Counted from the stretch's first letter, positions 9,871-18,536 are shown. The stretch is DNA of 64,000 nucleotides from Rhodococcus opacus (GCF_012396235.1 NZ_JAAXPA010000002.1:364726-428725); one strand, 5' to 3'. The notes: generated by a model not told the origin, from the sequence alone. Program-made: numbers and translations.

Positions 9871-10637
9871 CCCCTGAAGTCCAGTGCGCCGGAGCTGTCG
9901 ACGGCGAGAAGTCCGGTGCACGCGCCAACCGTCCCGTGCTGCATGCCTACCTGGACATCGCGATCGTGGTGGTCGTCCTCGCGGCCACGAACCTGATCGC
10001 GCACTTCACCACCGCGTGGGCGAGTATCGCCACCGTTCCCATCGCCGCTGTCGTGCTGCTCGTGCTTACCCGGCGCCGCGGGCTCGGCTGGGCAGAACTG
10101 GGGCTCTCGCCCCGGCACTGGCGAAAAGGTTCGTTGTACGCGCTGGCGGCGATGGGACTCGTGATCGGCGTCGTGGCGATCGGCGCAGCCCTGCCGATCA
10201 CCCGCCCCTTCTTCATGGCCGACCGGTACGCCACCCTGTCCGGTGCGCTCATCGCGTCGATGATCGTTATCCCGTTGCAGACCGTCATCCCCGAGGAGCT
10301 CGCGTTCCGCGGCGTGCTGCACGGCACCCTCGACCGGGTCTACGGCGCACGTGGTGTCTTCGCGGCGGGATCGCTGATGTTCGGTCTCTGGCACATCGCG
10401 TCGTCGCTGGGACTGACGTCGGGCAACAAGGGACTGTCCAGCTTCCTCGGTGGCGGCGTCCTCGGTCAGGTGCTCGGCATCCTCGCGGCGGTGGTCGCGA
10501 CGGCGGCCGCGGGCGTCGTGTTCACGTGGCTCCGTCGCCGCAGCGGCAGTCTGATCGCGCCCATCGCGCTGCACTGGTCGCTGAACGGCGCGGGTGCGCT
10601 CGCCGCCGCCATCGTGTGGCACACGACCATGGCCTGA
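9867..10637 (+). CDS. CPBP family intramembrane metalloprotease (Abi/CAAX-like)
   Basis: 256 residues with about seven hydrophobic helices. The glutamate pair and Arg of the CPBP motif are in EELAFRG (143-149), followed by FGLWHIA and HWSLNG, which supply the two later conserved His/Asn positions. These proteins cleave within membranes or act in prenyl-protein or bacteriocin self-protection pathways; the substrate is unknown. A short hydrophilic N terminus of about 25 residues precedes the first helix. It is convergent with the hydrolase gene, with 9 bp between them. Confidence 0.85.
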   Translation: MTPEVQCAGAVDGEKSGARANRPVLHAYLDIAIVVVVLAATNLIAHFTTAWASIATVPIAAVVLLVLTRRRGLGWAELGLSPRHWRKGSLYALAAMGLVIGVVAIGAALPITRPFFMADRYATLSGALIASMIVIPLQTVIPEELAFRGVLHGTLDRVYGARGVFAAGSLMFGLWHIASSLGLTSGNKGLSSFLGGGVLGQVLGILAAVVATAAAGVVFTWLRRRSGSLIAPIALHWSLNGAGALAAAIVWHTTMA

Positions 10638-10646
10638 GTCCGCAAG

Positions 10647-11891
10647 TCAGCCGGCTTCCGGCGTTCCGAGCCATTCGAGCAGCTTCTCGTACACCGACTC
10701 GTGGTTGAGCATCGTGAAATGGTTCGCGGGCGCGAGGTGCATGCCGTCCTCGTCGCGGAAGCCGATCATCCGCGTCCGGTTACGGCCGGACGCACTCGGC
10801 ACGAGCACCATGCCGTCGCCGAGCAGGCGTCCCAGCGGGTGTCTCGGGCTGCGCGTGATGGTCGCGGAGACGAAGCAGTACGTCACGCCGTCGAGGAGCG
10901 GGACCTCACTGCACGCCGCGGCGCGGAGCGCGTCGGGATCGCGATCGCGCCAGTCCTCGTCGACGAGCGAACCCTGGTTCAGATCGCGGATGCCGGCGCT
11001 CCTTCTGCGCAGGAGCCCGGAGATCGCCCGCGTCTCGGGCAGTGCGGCCAGGCCGGCGCTCGCGTAGTGGACGGCCTGCTCCAACGGGGCTCCGAGGTGG
11101 GGTGAGCCGAGACTCACGACATGTTGAACCTGCCTCACCCACGGGCGGTCGTCGAGGAAGGCGATCCGGCAGGCGCTGCGGGCGACGAGGCCACCCATGG
11201 AATGCCCGACGAGGGCGATCGACTCGACCTGGACCGGCCAGTGCTCGGTGACCGCGTCCAGAAGTTCGGACAGGCTCCTGCCGTTGTCCGAGATGTGCCT
11301 GCCGGAGTTGTACCGGATCTGCAACGCCGTGTACCCCAGGTCCGTCCCGAGCCGTTCACCGTAGGTGGGACGGCGACCCAGTGCCCACGCGTCCTCGGTC
11401 TCGACGAGTCCGTGCAGGAAGACGACGATGCGGCCACCGGCGCGCGGGAAGGCGTCGGCGAGCGTGCCCGCGTCCGGTGCGAGCGCGACACCGTTCACCC
11501 GTATCGACAGGGGTTCGGCGAGCGGCGACCCCTCCGATTCCAGTATGTCGCCGATCAGACCCTGGATCGCGGCGATGGCCTGGGCTCCGCGGCGTGTCTG
11601 GGACGGGGCGACGTTCTCCGACGACGGGAGATCGAGGAACCGTCCTGCGAGGGAACCACCGAGACGTGCGGTGTCGGCGACGAGTGTGTACGCGGCGCCC
11701 GAGATCTCGTCGTGGAGCAGTTTGGCGGGGACGGCGTGGGAGCCGACACCGAGCCGGATGCCGGCGAAGACACGATCCGAGATGGCGCGGTGGATGCTGC
11801 CGATGCCGGTGGCGGCGGCCCCGATTTCCTCGAGGGCCAGCCGGGCGAGGGCCCGCACCTCGGAGCGGCGTCTGATCTGCGGGTCGGTCAC
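10647..11891 (-). CDS. Alpha/beta-hydrolase with lipase-type nucleophile elbow
   Basis: 414 residues. The oxyanion-hole HG is at 160-161 (VVFLHGLVE) and the nucleophile elbow GHSMGG at 229-234 with Ser231. An N-terminal helical segment of about 130 residues precedes the hydrolase core. The overall layout resembles PGAP1-like or triacylglycerol-lipase-like serine esterases. There is no signal peptide or lipobox, so it is probably intracellular. The ATG at 11891 is the first plausible start. The region upstream is AT-rich with several palindromes. Confidence 0.8.
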   Translation of the reverse strand: MTDPQIRRRSEVRALARLALEEIGAAATGIGSIHRAISDRVFAGIRLGVGSHAVPAKLLHDEISGAAYTLVADTARLGGSLAGRFLDLPSSENVAPSQTRRGAQAIAAIQGLIGDILESEGSPLAEPLSIRVNGVALAPDAGTLADAFPRAGGRIVVFLHGLVETEDAWALGRRPTYGERLGTDLGYTALQIRYNSGRHISDNGRSLSELLDAVTEHWPVQVESIALVGHSMGGLVARSACRIAFLDDRPWVRQVQHVVSLGSPHLGAPLEQAVHYASAGLAALPETRAISGLLRRRSAGIRDLNQGSLVDEDWRDRDPDALRAAACSEVPLLDGVTYCFVSATITRSPRHPLGRLLGDGMVLVPSASGRNRTRMIGFRDEDGMHLAPANHFTMLNHESVYEKLLEWLGTPEAG

Positions 11892-12023
11892 GAGATTTGA
11901 GTGTACGCATGTGCACTGAGATGCGCGCGTGTTACGGAAGTGTCGAACATATGCGCCGTAGTTGATTATTTCGAGAATAAATCAACAGTGAAGCGGAAAA
12001 GTTGATCTTCGGAAGGTCGACTC

Positions 12024-12043
12024 AATTGGTCGATCGACCAATT
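12024..12043. promoter_or_regulatory. Perfect 20-bp palindrome, candidate operator
   Basis: AATTGGTCGATCGACCAATT is a perfect palindrome. The length and TTGGTCG half-site are like TetR-family operators. No TetR gene lies next to it in the window, so the cognate factor would be encoded elsewhere. Confidence 0.5.
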
Positions 12044-12058
12044 CCGGGAAACTCGCTG

Positions 12059-12089
12059 GTGACGTGGATAATGAACATGTTCACGTCAC
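12059..12089. promoter_or_regulatory. Nested dyad, candidate operator
   Basis: GTGACGTG at 12059-12066 is complementary to CACGTCAC at 12082-12089. Inside sits the 12-bp palindrome TGAACATGTTCA (12072-12083), which shares two bases with the outer right arm. Confidence 0.35.
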
Positions 12090-12148
12090 GCATTAATCGC
12101 CGTGATAGGTACGTGATTGAGCCGAACGAAGTGTGCCGACAACGCCGT

Positions 12149-12184
12149 GACGGGGCTCGCGCGCCTGAGCGTGCGAACCCCGTC
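12149..12184 (-). terminator. Intrinsic terminator of the 45-residue gene
   Basis: Stem GACGGGG/CCCCGTC continued by TCGC/GCGA and CGC/GCG around a CTGA loop, with one mismatch and one wobble. It lies 32 bp beyond the stop codon of the small gene at 12217 on the reverse strand. Confidence 0.6.
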
Positions 12185-12216
12185 GCGGGTGTTCAAGTCT
12201 TGTGCCAGCGGAAATG

Positions 12217-12354
12217 CTAGCCAATCGTGGCCGCGGCCGCGGTTGCGGCGTCTGCGCCACCGCCCAATGCGTCGGCGGAACCCGAGAAGAAGTCCAGGGC
12301 ACCGGCGAGGTCGGAGAAGGCGGAGAAGAATTCGGACAGGAAGGCGAGATCCAT
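12217..12354 (-). CDS. 45-residue acidic helical protein, possible small cell-wall porin
   Basis: The reverse strand encodes 45 residues (MDLAFLSEFFSAFSDLAGAL, then D-F-F-S-G and a Gly/Ala-rich tail). It starts at ATG 12354 with a good SD (AAGGAG, 9 nt upstream), has a promoter-like sequence upstream and a terminator hairpin downstream, so it is very likely a real, free-standing gene. The lack of a signal peptide, the acidic amphipathic helix and the size resemble the PorA/PorH-type helical porins of the mycolate outer membrane in Corynebacterium. That resemblance is in style rather than clear homology, so the function is inference. Confidence 0.65.
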   Translation of the reverse strand: MDLAFLSEFFSAFSDLAGALDFFSGSADALGGGADAATAAAATIG

Positions 12355-12415
12355 GCTTTTAACTCCTTGCTCGGTTGTGGGCATTTATGTCGGCGCTGAG
12401 CGGGCGCCGGATTCA

Positions 12416-12444
12416 TTCCTACCGTTATTGAAATGAGATCGCAA
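12416..12444 (-). promoter_or_regulatory. Promoter-like -35/-10 for the 45-residue gene
   Basis: On the reverse strand TTGCGA (12444-12439) and TAGGAA (12421-12416) are separated by 17 bp, close to a housekeeping-sigma promoter of mycobacterial type. The predicted 5' UTR would be about 55 nt. The remainder of 12355-12658 has no gene; it holds a CCCAC/GTGGG dyad at 12538-12552 and presumably the promoter of the lipoprotein gene. Confidence 0.45.
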
Positions 12445-12658
12445 TCCGAAGGTTTAACCGAAATGAAACGCGGGACGAATTACCGGGTTCCGACCAGGTG
12501 AGAAGCCCGTGTCCGGATTCACATCCGTCGGGCCTGATCCCACGATGTGGGAGCCGCGGCGCTGCCTGAATACCGCCGTCGCCGGGCGCCGGCGGGGCTA
12601 TCCTCGTCCCACGACGTGTAGCGCCTTCCGGACATACCGACGTATAGGGGAATCCATC

Positions 12659-13180
12659 ATGCGCAAGACCATCGTCACCGGTATCGCGGTCGCGGCCATC
12701 GCTCTGCTCGGCGCGGCCGGCTGTTCCGACGACAGTTCGAACGAGGCTCCGATCGCGACCACGACGACCTCCTCGGCGTCCGACCGGGTGGAAGGCGCGA
12801 TCAGCAGTGTCCAAGCCACGGCGTCGTCCGCTGTGAACACCGCGCGCGAGGCCACGCAGAACGCGATCAACTCGGCCATCTCGGCGGTCCCGATCGGATT
12901 CGAGTCGGGAACCGCCGAGCTCAACGCGATCTCCGACGTCACCGTCAGCGCAGTGGCCGCAGCGCTGAACGCCAGCGACAACAACATCCGGATCGAGGCG
13001 TACGCCACCAACTCGGACGAGTCCGCCGCCGAACTGCTGGCCGATCAGCGCGCCCAGGCCGTCGCAAACGCACTCGAGGCCAAGGGCGTCGACAAGAGCC
13101 GTATTTCCGTCGAAGGAACGGCGAACCCGCCCGAAGGCGTGAACGCCGATCAGGTGGAGATCACCGTCGAGGACAGCTGA
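12659..13180 (+). CDS. Lipoprotein with OmpA-like C-terminal domain
   Basis: 173 residues from ATG 12659, with AGGGGA upstream. A lipoprotein signal ends in LLGAAGC, making Cys22 the acylation site. A linker rich in Ser/Ala/Thr (about 25-75) follows, then an OmpA-like domain: a beta strand with F-E-S-G-T-A-E-L, IRIEAYATNS, and a helix with LADQRAQAVANAL leading to GVDKSRISVEG. OmpA-like domains bind peptidoglycan, so this is probably a membrane-anchored envelope protein. The frame is open upstream to 12509, but the signal peptide fixes the start. Confidence 0.88.
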   Translation: MRKTIVTGIAVAAIALLGAAGCSDDSSNEAPIATTTTSSASDRVEGAISSVQATASSAVNTAREATQNAINSAISAVPIGFESGTAELNAISDVTVSAVAAALNASDNNIRIEAYATNSDESAAELLADQRAQAVANALEAKGVDKSRISVEGTANPPEGVNADQVEITVEDS

Positions 13181-13189
13181 CCGGCACGG

Positions 13190-14320
13190 TCAGTGCAGGA
13201 CCGCCCGGTGCTCGTTCGTGAACGGGACGTGCTCGGCGGTTCTGCCGTCGCGGAGTTTGAGCACCCACTCGGGATCGGACAGCAGCGCGCGACCCACCGC
13301 GACGAGATCGAATTCGCCGTTCTCGTACTGCCGGAGCAGGCGGTCGATACCGGCGGTGTTCGACGCGCCGTCCGAGGTGAAGGCCGTCGTGAACACGTCG
13401 TCGAGGCCCACCGAACCGACCGTGATGGTGGGTAGTCCGGTCAGCCGTTTGGTCCAGCCGGCCAGGCCCAGTTCCCCGTCCTCACCGGCCAGCTCGGCGA
13501 ACGCCGGTTCCCAGTGCCTGCGGGTGGAGGGGTGCAGCACGTCGACACCGGCGGCGACGAGGGGTGCGAGCACGGCCGCGAGTTCGTCGGGGGATTGTGC
13601 AATCCGGGAGTCGTAGTGGTTCGACTTCCACTGGCTGAAGCGGTAGACGATCGCGAAGTCCTCGCCAACGGCCTCGCGGATCGCTGCGACCACCTCGGCG
13701 GGGAACCGGGTGCGGTCCTCGAGGGATCCGCCGTAGCCGTCGGACCGGACATTCGTGCGGTCCCACAGGAACTGGTCGAGCAGATAGCCGTGGGCACCGT
13801 GGAGTTCGATGCCGTCGAAGCCCACGTCGCGTGCGTTGACGGCGGCCGCCACCCACGACTCGCGCAGCGCGTCGAGATCGGATTCGGTGAATTCGCGTCC
13901 CAGGCGGGTCCCGTCCAGCGCGATTCCGGACGGGCTGGCGGTGGTCACGTCGGGATTCAGGCGGGGCCGCGGACCGCGTTCGACACCCAGGTGCCACAGC
14001 TGCGGGATGATCTGCCCGCCCTCGTCGTGGACCGCGTCCACCACCGATTTCCAGCCCGCGAGGCTGTCCGGTCCGTAGAGCCGCGGCACCCGGGTGTGAG
14101 ATCCGGCGGCCGGGTCGGGAATGTACGTCCCCTCGGTGATGACGAGTCCGACGCCGCCCGCCGCACGCCGCCGGTAGTAGGCCGCGACATCGTCCCCGGG
14201 AACGCCGCCGGGGGAGAAAGCTCTGGTCATGGGTGCCATCGCGAAGCGGTTCCGTAGCCGGAGGGATTTGACGGCGAACGACTCGAAGAGCCCGTCCACG
14301 GGTAGCGGTGTTTCGGTCAT
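13190..14320 (-). CDS. NADH:flavin oxidoreductase, old yellow enzyme family
   Basis: 376 residues. The protein starts at ATG 14320 (MTETPLPVDGLFESF), the normal OYE start; the open frame further upstream has no homologous content. LRNRFAMAPMTRAF binds FMN, and FDGIELHGAHGYLLDQFLWDRTN with DRTRFPAEVV is typical of the barrel. OYE enzymes reduce activated C=C bonds of enones, nitro compounds or, in some relatives, oxidise trimethylamine or remodel dienoyl-CoA. No iron-sulfur domain is present, so it is a classical single-domain OYE. It is divergent from the amidohydrolase gene. Confidence 0.92.
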   Translation of the reverse strand: MTETPLPVDGLFESFAVKSLRLRNRFAMAPMTRAFSPGGVPGDDVAAYYRRRAAGGVGLVITEGTYIPDPAAGSHTRVPRLYGPDSLAGWKSVVDAVHDEGGQIIPQLWHLGVERGPRPRLNPDVTTASPSGIALDGTRLGREFTESDLDALRESWVAAAVNARDVGFDGIELHGAHGYLLDQFLWDRTNVRSDGYGGSLEDRTRFPAEVVAAIREAVGEDFAIVYRFSQWKSNHYDSRIAQSPDELAAVLAPLVAAGVDVLHPSTRRHWEPAFAELAGEDGELGLAGWTKRLTGLPTITVGSVGLDDVFTTAFTSDGASNTAGIDRLLRQYENGEFDLVAVGRALLSDPEWVLKLRDGRTAEHVPFTNEHRAVLH

Positions 14321-14458
14321 GCCTGTCTGCAACTGATCTTGGTTACGCACTATTCCTGCATACGGCCTGCTGTGTAGTTGTAATCTGAAGTCACAGTCGA
14401 CACTCGCTGCCGGCGCGTGGGCCCTCGCCCACGCCCGGTCTGACGGGAGGGTGCACTG

Positions 14459-16090
14459 ATGGGCACGAACGACGGAAAACCTGCCGATCTGGTGCTGTTC
14501 GGTGACGTGGTCACCATGAACGACGCCGCGCCACGCGCTCGGGCAGTCGCGGTGCGCGACGGGCGGATCGCCGCCGTCGGCAACGATTCCGCGGTGTTCC
14601 CGCTGATCGGACCGGCAACGATCACGGTCGACCTGCACCGCGCATGCATACTCCCGGGCTTCATCGAGGCGCACGGCCACCCGCTGAACTCCGCGGTGTT
14701 GCTCGGCGAACCGGTGGTGGACATCAGGCCGGTGACCATCGCCGATGCGGGGGAGGTGGTCGACGCCGTGCGCCGCGCCGTCGACGAACACCCCGACGGC
14801 GCCGTCCTCAACGGCTGGGATCCCCTGCTCCAGAAGGGACTGCCCGAACCGACCCGTGACTGGCTCAATTCGATCGCTCCCGACACGTCCCTGGTGATCC
14901 TGCACAACACCGGCCATGTGGCCTACTTCAACGACGTCGCCGCGCGGGATTCCGGATTGACCAAGGACACGCCGGACCCCGAGGGCGGTAGTTTCGGCCG
15001 CGACGAGTCGGGTGAACTGGACGGTTCGGCGTTCGAGGCGCCCGCGGTGATGGCGGTGGCCGCCTCGATCCTCGCCGGCGCGAGCACCCGGCTCCCGGAG
15101 CTCCTCGCCGCGGAATGCGCGCGGATGAACGCGGCAGGGATCACCACCGCCAGTGAGATGGCGTTCGACCCACGCTTCCGTAGCGCCGTGACCGCGTTCG
15201 CGCGGTCCGGCGCTCTCACCACCCGGCTGCGGCTGTACGAGATGTCGAACCCGGAGCGCGCCACGGACGTGTCACCCGGAGTCGGAAACGACCTGCTGCG
15301 CCAGGTGGGCATCAAGATCTGGTCGGACGGCTCGCCGTGGGTGGGCAACGCGGCCACCAGCTTTCCGTACCTCGACACGGACGTCACCCGGTCGCTCGGC
15401 CTCGCCGGAACGCGTGGTGAGGCCAATTACACGACGGACGAGATTCTCGAGATCAGCAAGCCGTACTTCGAGAACGGCTGGCAGATCTCCTGTCACGCCA
15501 ACGGCGACGCCGCGGTCGCCCTGGTCCTCGACGCGTGGGAGCGGATGCTCGCCGACTCGCCACGCGAAGACCACCGACTCCGGCTCGAGCACGTCGGGGC
15601 GATGACCCCGGACCAGTTCCGCCGAGCGACCGAACTCGGCGTCACGTGCAGCCTTTTCGTCGACCACCTCTACTACTGGGGCGACGTGCTCGTCGACGAC
15701 CTGTTCGGTCCCGAGCGCGGAGCACGCTGGGCGGCTGCCGGTTCCGCGATCAAGGCGGGCCAGCGGATCTCGTTCCACAACGATGGCCCGGTCACCCCGA
15801 CCAACCCGCTGCGCAACATCGCCGACGCCGTCACCCGCCGCACCCGATCGGGACGTGTGCTCGCTCCCGAGGAACGGATCTCCGTCCCGGATGCCCTGCG
15901 GGCGGAGACGATCAACTCGGCGTGGCACCTCCGGAGCGAGGACGCCATCGGGGCGATCGTCCCCGGTATGCACGCCGATCTCGTCGTGTTGTCGGCCAAC
16001 CCACTGCTGGTGGATCCCGACGACATCGCGGGTCTCGAGGTGCTCGCCACGATCCTGGAGGGTCGGACGGTCTTCGGAAAGCTGGAGTGA
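14459..16090 (+). CDS. Metal-dependent amidohydrolase (YtcJ-like, Amidohydro_3)
   Basis: 543 residues. The N-terminal beta sandwich is followed by GFIEAHGHP (67-75) with the H-x-H of the metal site, and HANGDAAV, RLEHVGAM and SFHNDGPVTP contribute later metal and substrate residues. The layout matches the YtcJ/NfdA branch of long amidohydrolases, whose substrates are N-substituted amides or formamides. It starts at ATG 14459. Its stop overlaps the start of the CLC channel gene, which points to a two-gene operon; the functional link is unclear. Confidence 0.85.
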   Translation: MGTNDGKPADLVLFGDVVTMNDAAPRARAVAVRDGRIAAVGNDSAVFPLIGPATITVDLHRACILPGFIEAHGHPLNSAVLLGEPVVDIRPVTIADAGEVVDAVRRAVDEHPDGAVLNGWDPLLQKGLPEPTRDWLNSIAPDTSLVILHNTGHVAYFNDVAARDSGLTKDTPDPEGGSFGRDESGELDGSAFEAPAVMAVAASILAGASTRLPELLAAECARMNAAGITTASEMAFDPRFRSAVTAFARSGALTTRLRLYEMSNPERATDVSPGVGNDLLRQVGIKIWSDGSPWVGNAATSFPYLDTDVTRSLGLAGTRGEANYTTDEILEISKPYFENGWQISCHANGDAAVALVLDAWERMLADSPREDHRLRLEHVGAMTPDQFRRATELGVTCSLFVDHLYYWGDVLVDDLFGPERGARWAAAGSAIKAGQRISFHNDGPVTPTNPLRNIADAVTRRTRSGRVLAPEERISVPDALRAETINSAWHLRSEDAIGAIVPGMHADLVVLSANPLLVDPDDIAGLEVLATILEGRTVFGKLE

Positions 16091-17490
16091 TCCGGGTGGC
16101 GCCTGGGTCGAGGGCTCTGCGGTCGATCGGGACGTCAGCCGGAAACTGGATCCGGACTTCGGGTTACACCCGCAAATGGCTGGTTCTCGGCGTCGTGATC
16201 GGGATCGTCGCCGGGCTCGGAGCGGTCGTGTTCTACGTCGCGCTGTCGGAGGCGACGCAACTGCTGATCGTCGGCATCGGGGGTTACCACCCGCCGACCG
16301 CGGCGGGTGACGGTGGGGCGGTCGGCAGCCGGGAGTTCACGAGACCGTGGGCAATCCCGCTCGTGGTGTGCCTGGGTGGTCTGGTGTCGGGCATCATCGT
16401 GTTCACGCTGGCACCGGAGGCCGAGGGGCACGGCACCGACGCGGCGATCGACGCCGTTCACCGGGATCCCCGCATGATCCGCGTCCGCGTCGTCCTCGTG
16501 AAGCTGGTCGCGTCCGCCATCACGATCGGGTCCGGCGGATCCGGCGGTCGCGAGGGACCCACCGCGCAGATCTCGGCGGGTTTCGGATCGCTGCTCGCCC
16601 GCAGGCTGGACCTGTCCCCACGGGACGGCCGAATCGCCGTGGCGATCGGGATCGGCTCCGGTATCGGCGCGATCTTCGGCGCCCCGCTCGGCGGCGCGGT
16701 GTTGTGCTGCACGATTCCCTACAAGGAAGACTTCGATTTCGAGGTGCTTGTGCCGGCGCTGGTCACGTCGATCGTCAGCTACACGGTGTTCGGCAGCTTC
16801 CTCGGATTCGGGCCGCTGTTCGGGTACGCCGCTCAGGACTACGTCTTCGACACCCCGGTCCAGCTGGTGTGGTTCGCGCTCATCGGTGTGCTCGGCGGCC
16901 TGATCGGATTGCTGTACAGCGGGACGTTCTACACGGCCGTCGATCTCACCCACCGTCTGCCCGGCAGCCGGATCGTCAAACCGGCGGTCGGCGGGCTGCT
17001 CGTCGGACTGATGGCGCTCGTGTTGCCGGAGGTGCTGGGCAGCGGTTACGGCTGGATCCAGCAGTCGATGGCCCGCGCCGACCTCACGGCGATCCCGCTG
17101 TGGGTGGTGCTGCTGTTGCCGTTCGCGAAGATCCTCGCGACGTCGCTGTCCATCGGCTCGGGGGGATCCGGCGGCATCTTCGGCCCGGGAATGGTGATCG
17201 GGGCGTTCACCGGCGCAGCGGTGTGGCGACTGCTGGAACCGTTTGCCCCGGGCGTCCCCGACAATCCGGCGCCCTTCGTCATCGTCGGCATGATGGCCTG
17301 CTTCGGGAGCATCGCCCGCGCTCCTCTCGCGGTCATGCTGATGGTCGCGGAGATGACGGGCAGCGTCGGTGTGCTGGTGCCGGGAATGATCGCCGTCGGG
17401 CTCGCCTATCTCATCGTGCGCCGATCGGGGAAGACGATCTACCGGGCGCAGCTCGAGAACCGTGCGGAAGCTCGGCTCGCCCCGGGATGA
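16087..17490 (+). CDS. CLC-family chloride channel / H+-Cl- antiporter
   Basis: 467 residues from GTG 16087, which overlaps the amidohydrolase stop as GTGA. The ion-pathway signatures are GSGGSGGREGPTAQ (the GREGP motif), GIGAIFGAPLGGAV and the second-half GSGGSGGIFGPGMVIGAF. About ten or more membrane helices follow a short basic N terminus. The position that is Ser in the GSGIP motif of E. coli ClcA is changed here (GSGGSGG), and there is no C-terminal CBS domain. A GTG at 16096 is an alternative start. Transport type (channel or exchanger) cannot be decided by eye. Confidence 0.9.
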   Translation: MIRVAPGSRALRSIGTSAGNWIRTSGYTRKWLVLGVVIGIVAGLGAVVFYVALSEATQLLIVGIGGYHPPTAAGDGGAVGSREFTRPWAIPLVVCLGGLVSGIIVFTLAPEAEGHGTDAAIDAVHRDPRMIRVRVVLVKLVASAITIGSGGSGGREGPTAQISAGFGSLLARRLDLSPRDGRIAVAIGIGSGIGAIFGAPLGGAVLCCTIPYKEDFDFEVLVPALVTSIVSYTVFGSFLGFGPLFGYAAQDYVFDTPVQLVWFALIGVLGGLIGLLYSGTFYTAVDLTHRLPGSRIVKPAVGGLLVGLMALVLPEVLGSGYGWIQQSMARADLTAIPLWVVLLLPFAKILATSLSIGSGGSGGIFGPGMVIGAFTGAAVWRLLEPFAPGVPDNPAPFVIVGMMACFGSIARAPLAVMLMVAEMTGSVGVLVPGMIAVGLAYLIVRRSGKTIYRAQLENRAEARLAPG

Positions 17491-17544
17491 TCGGATCGGG
17501 GTCCGTGTGCGGAGTGCCGGGTGGATTCCGGCATGCTTGTGGCC

Positions 17545-18432
17545 ATGACTGTTCACGTTCCTCAGTACGTCGACCTCCTCTGGCCAGCGCTTCAGGCTGC
17601 CATTGCTCTCGGTGGGTCGGCGTCCAACGAGGAGCTCGACAGTGCAGTCGTTGAGCGAGAAGGGCTTTCGTCCGACGTGCAGGGTGTGCTGCACGGTGAC
17701 GGTCCCAGCACCGAGATCGAGTACCGGTTGGCGTGGGCCCGCACCTACCTCAAGGGGATGGGTCTGCTCACGAATAGCCGGCGCGGGGTGTGGAGTGTGA
17801 CGGAGAAGGGCCGCGAGGTCGCCGAGAGCGAGATCCGCCCCCTGCACGCCGAGTTCTCCGCCGAGAACCGCAAGAAGAATGCCGCCCGCAAATCGGCGAA
17901 GGCCGCGTCCCGCCGCAACGACGAACCGGATGCCAACATTGCCGAGGCCGAGAACGACGCGGACTGGAAGGACCTCCTGCTCGACACGGTCCTGAAGATG
18001 TCGCCGCCCGCGTTCGAGCGGCTGACCCAGCGGTTGCTGCGGGAGGCCGGATTCTCGAGCGCGTCCGTCACCGGTCGCGGCGGTGACGGGGACATCGAGG
18101 GGCTCGGGGTGTATCAGTTGTCGTTGCTCAGTTTCCCCGTGTTCTTCCAGTGCAAGCGCTACAGCGGCAGCGTCGGGGCCGGCGCGGTGCGCGATTTCCG
18201 CGGCGCGATGGCGGGCCGCGGCGAGAAGGGCCTGCTCATCACCACCGGAACGTTCACCGGTGACGCCCGCACGGAGTCCAAGAGGGACGGGGCGCCGCCG
18301 ATCGACCTGATCGACGGCGACCGGCTGTGCGACCTGTTGAAGGAGCATTCACTGGGTGTCCAGACCACCACGCGTCTCGTCGAGGACGTCGAGGTCAGGT
18401 CGGATTACTTCCACTCGCTGGAGCCGAAATGA
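17545..18432 (+). CDS. Mrr-type restriction endonuclease with winged-helix N domain
   Basis: 295 residues from ATG 17545 (MTVHVPQYVDLLWPALQAAI); in-frame GTG 17521 and ATG 17533 are alternatives. The N-terminal half is the Mrr_N winged helix (VTEKGREVAESE near 85-97). The catalytic half has the PD-(D/E)xK core: GGDGDIEG (179-186) and FFQCKRY (200-206), with D183 and the Q-x-K of QCK. Mrr enzymes cleave methylated DNA as type IV restriction systems. No methyltransferase or partner gene is adjacent, which suits a solitary type IV enzyme. A small hairpin terminator follows. Confidence 0.85.
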   Translation: MTVHVPQYVDLLWPALQAAIALGGSASNEELDSAVVEREGLSSDVQGVLHGDGPSTEIEYRLAWARTYLKGMGLLTNSRRGVWSVTEKGREVAESEIRPLHAEFSAENRKKNAARKSAKAASRRNDEPDANIAEAENDADWKDLLLDTVLKMSPPAFERLTQRLLREAGFSSASVTGRGGDGDIEGLGVYQLSLLSFPVFFQCKRYSGSVGAGAVRDFRGAMAGRGEKGLLITTGTFTGDARTESKRDGAPPIDLIDGDRLCDLLKEHSLGVQTTTRLVEDVEVRSDYFHSLEPK

Positions 18433-18435
18433 TCA

Positions 18436-18458
18436 GCGCCGGGTCACCTACCCGGTGC
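18436..18458 (+). terminator. Hairpin after the Mrr-type gene
   Basis: CCGGGT (18439-18444) pairs with ACCCGG (18450-18455) around a 5-nt loop, extended by three more pairs including one wobble. It starts 4 bp after the stop codon. There is no U-tract, so termination efficiency is uncertain. Confidence 0.4.
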
Positions 18459-18536
18459 CCGGACACTCTTTCCCGTTGCGGTATGGCCACGAAGCGATCA
18501 CGCAGGCCCTGAAGCGGTGCCGACAGTGTCCTTCCG

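Larger units (their letters stand above)
11892..12148. other. AT-rich intergenic region with a cluster of inverted repeats
   Basis: No gene is visible. The stretch is markedly more AT-rich than the surroundings. It holds an imperfect inverted repeat at 11961-11986 (GTTGATTATT and AATAAATCAAC), a perfect 20-bp palindrome at 12024-12043 and a longer dyad at 12059-12089. It probably contains the promoter of the hydrolase gene and binding sites for unidentified regulators. Confidence 0.5.

Noticed and set aside
12093..12436. Forward-strand and other-frame ORFs over the 45-residue gene
   Set aside because: They lack SD sequences and are Arg/Pro-rich; the reverse-strand 45-residue frame has promoter, SD and terminator.
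16135..18348. 737-codon reverse-strand frame across CLC channel and Mrr genes
   Set aside because: It covers two genes with clear catalytic or ion-pathway motifs on the other strand; composition (Arg, Asp, His rich) is that of a shadow frame.
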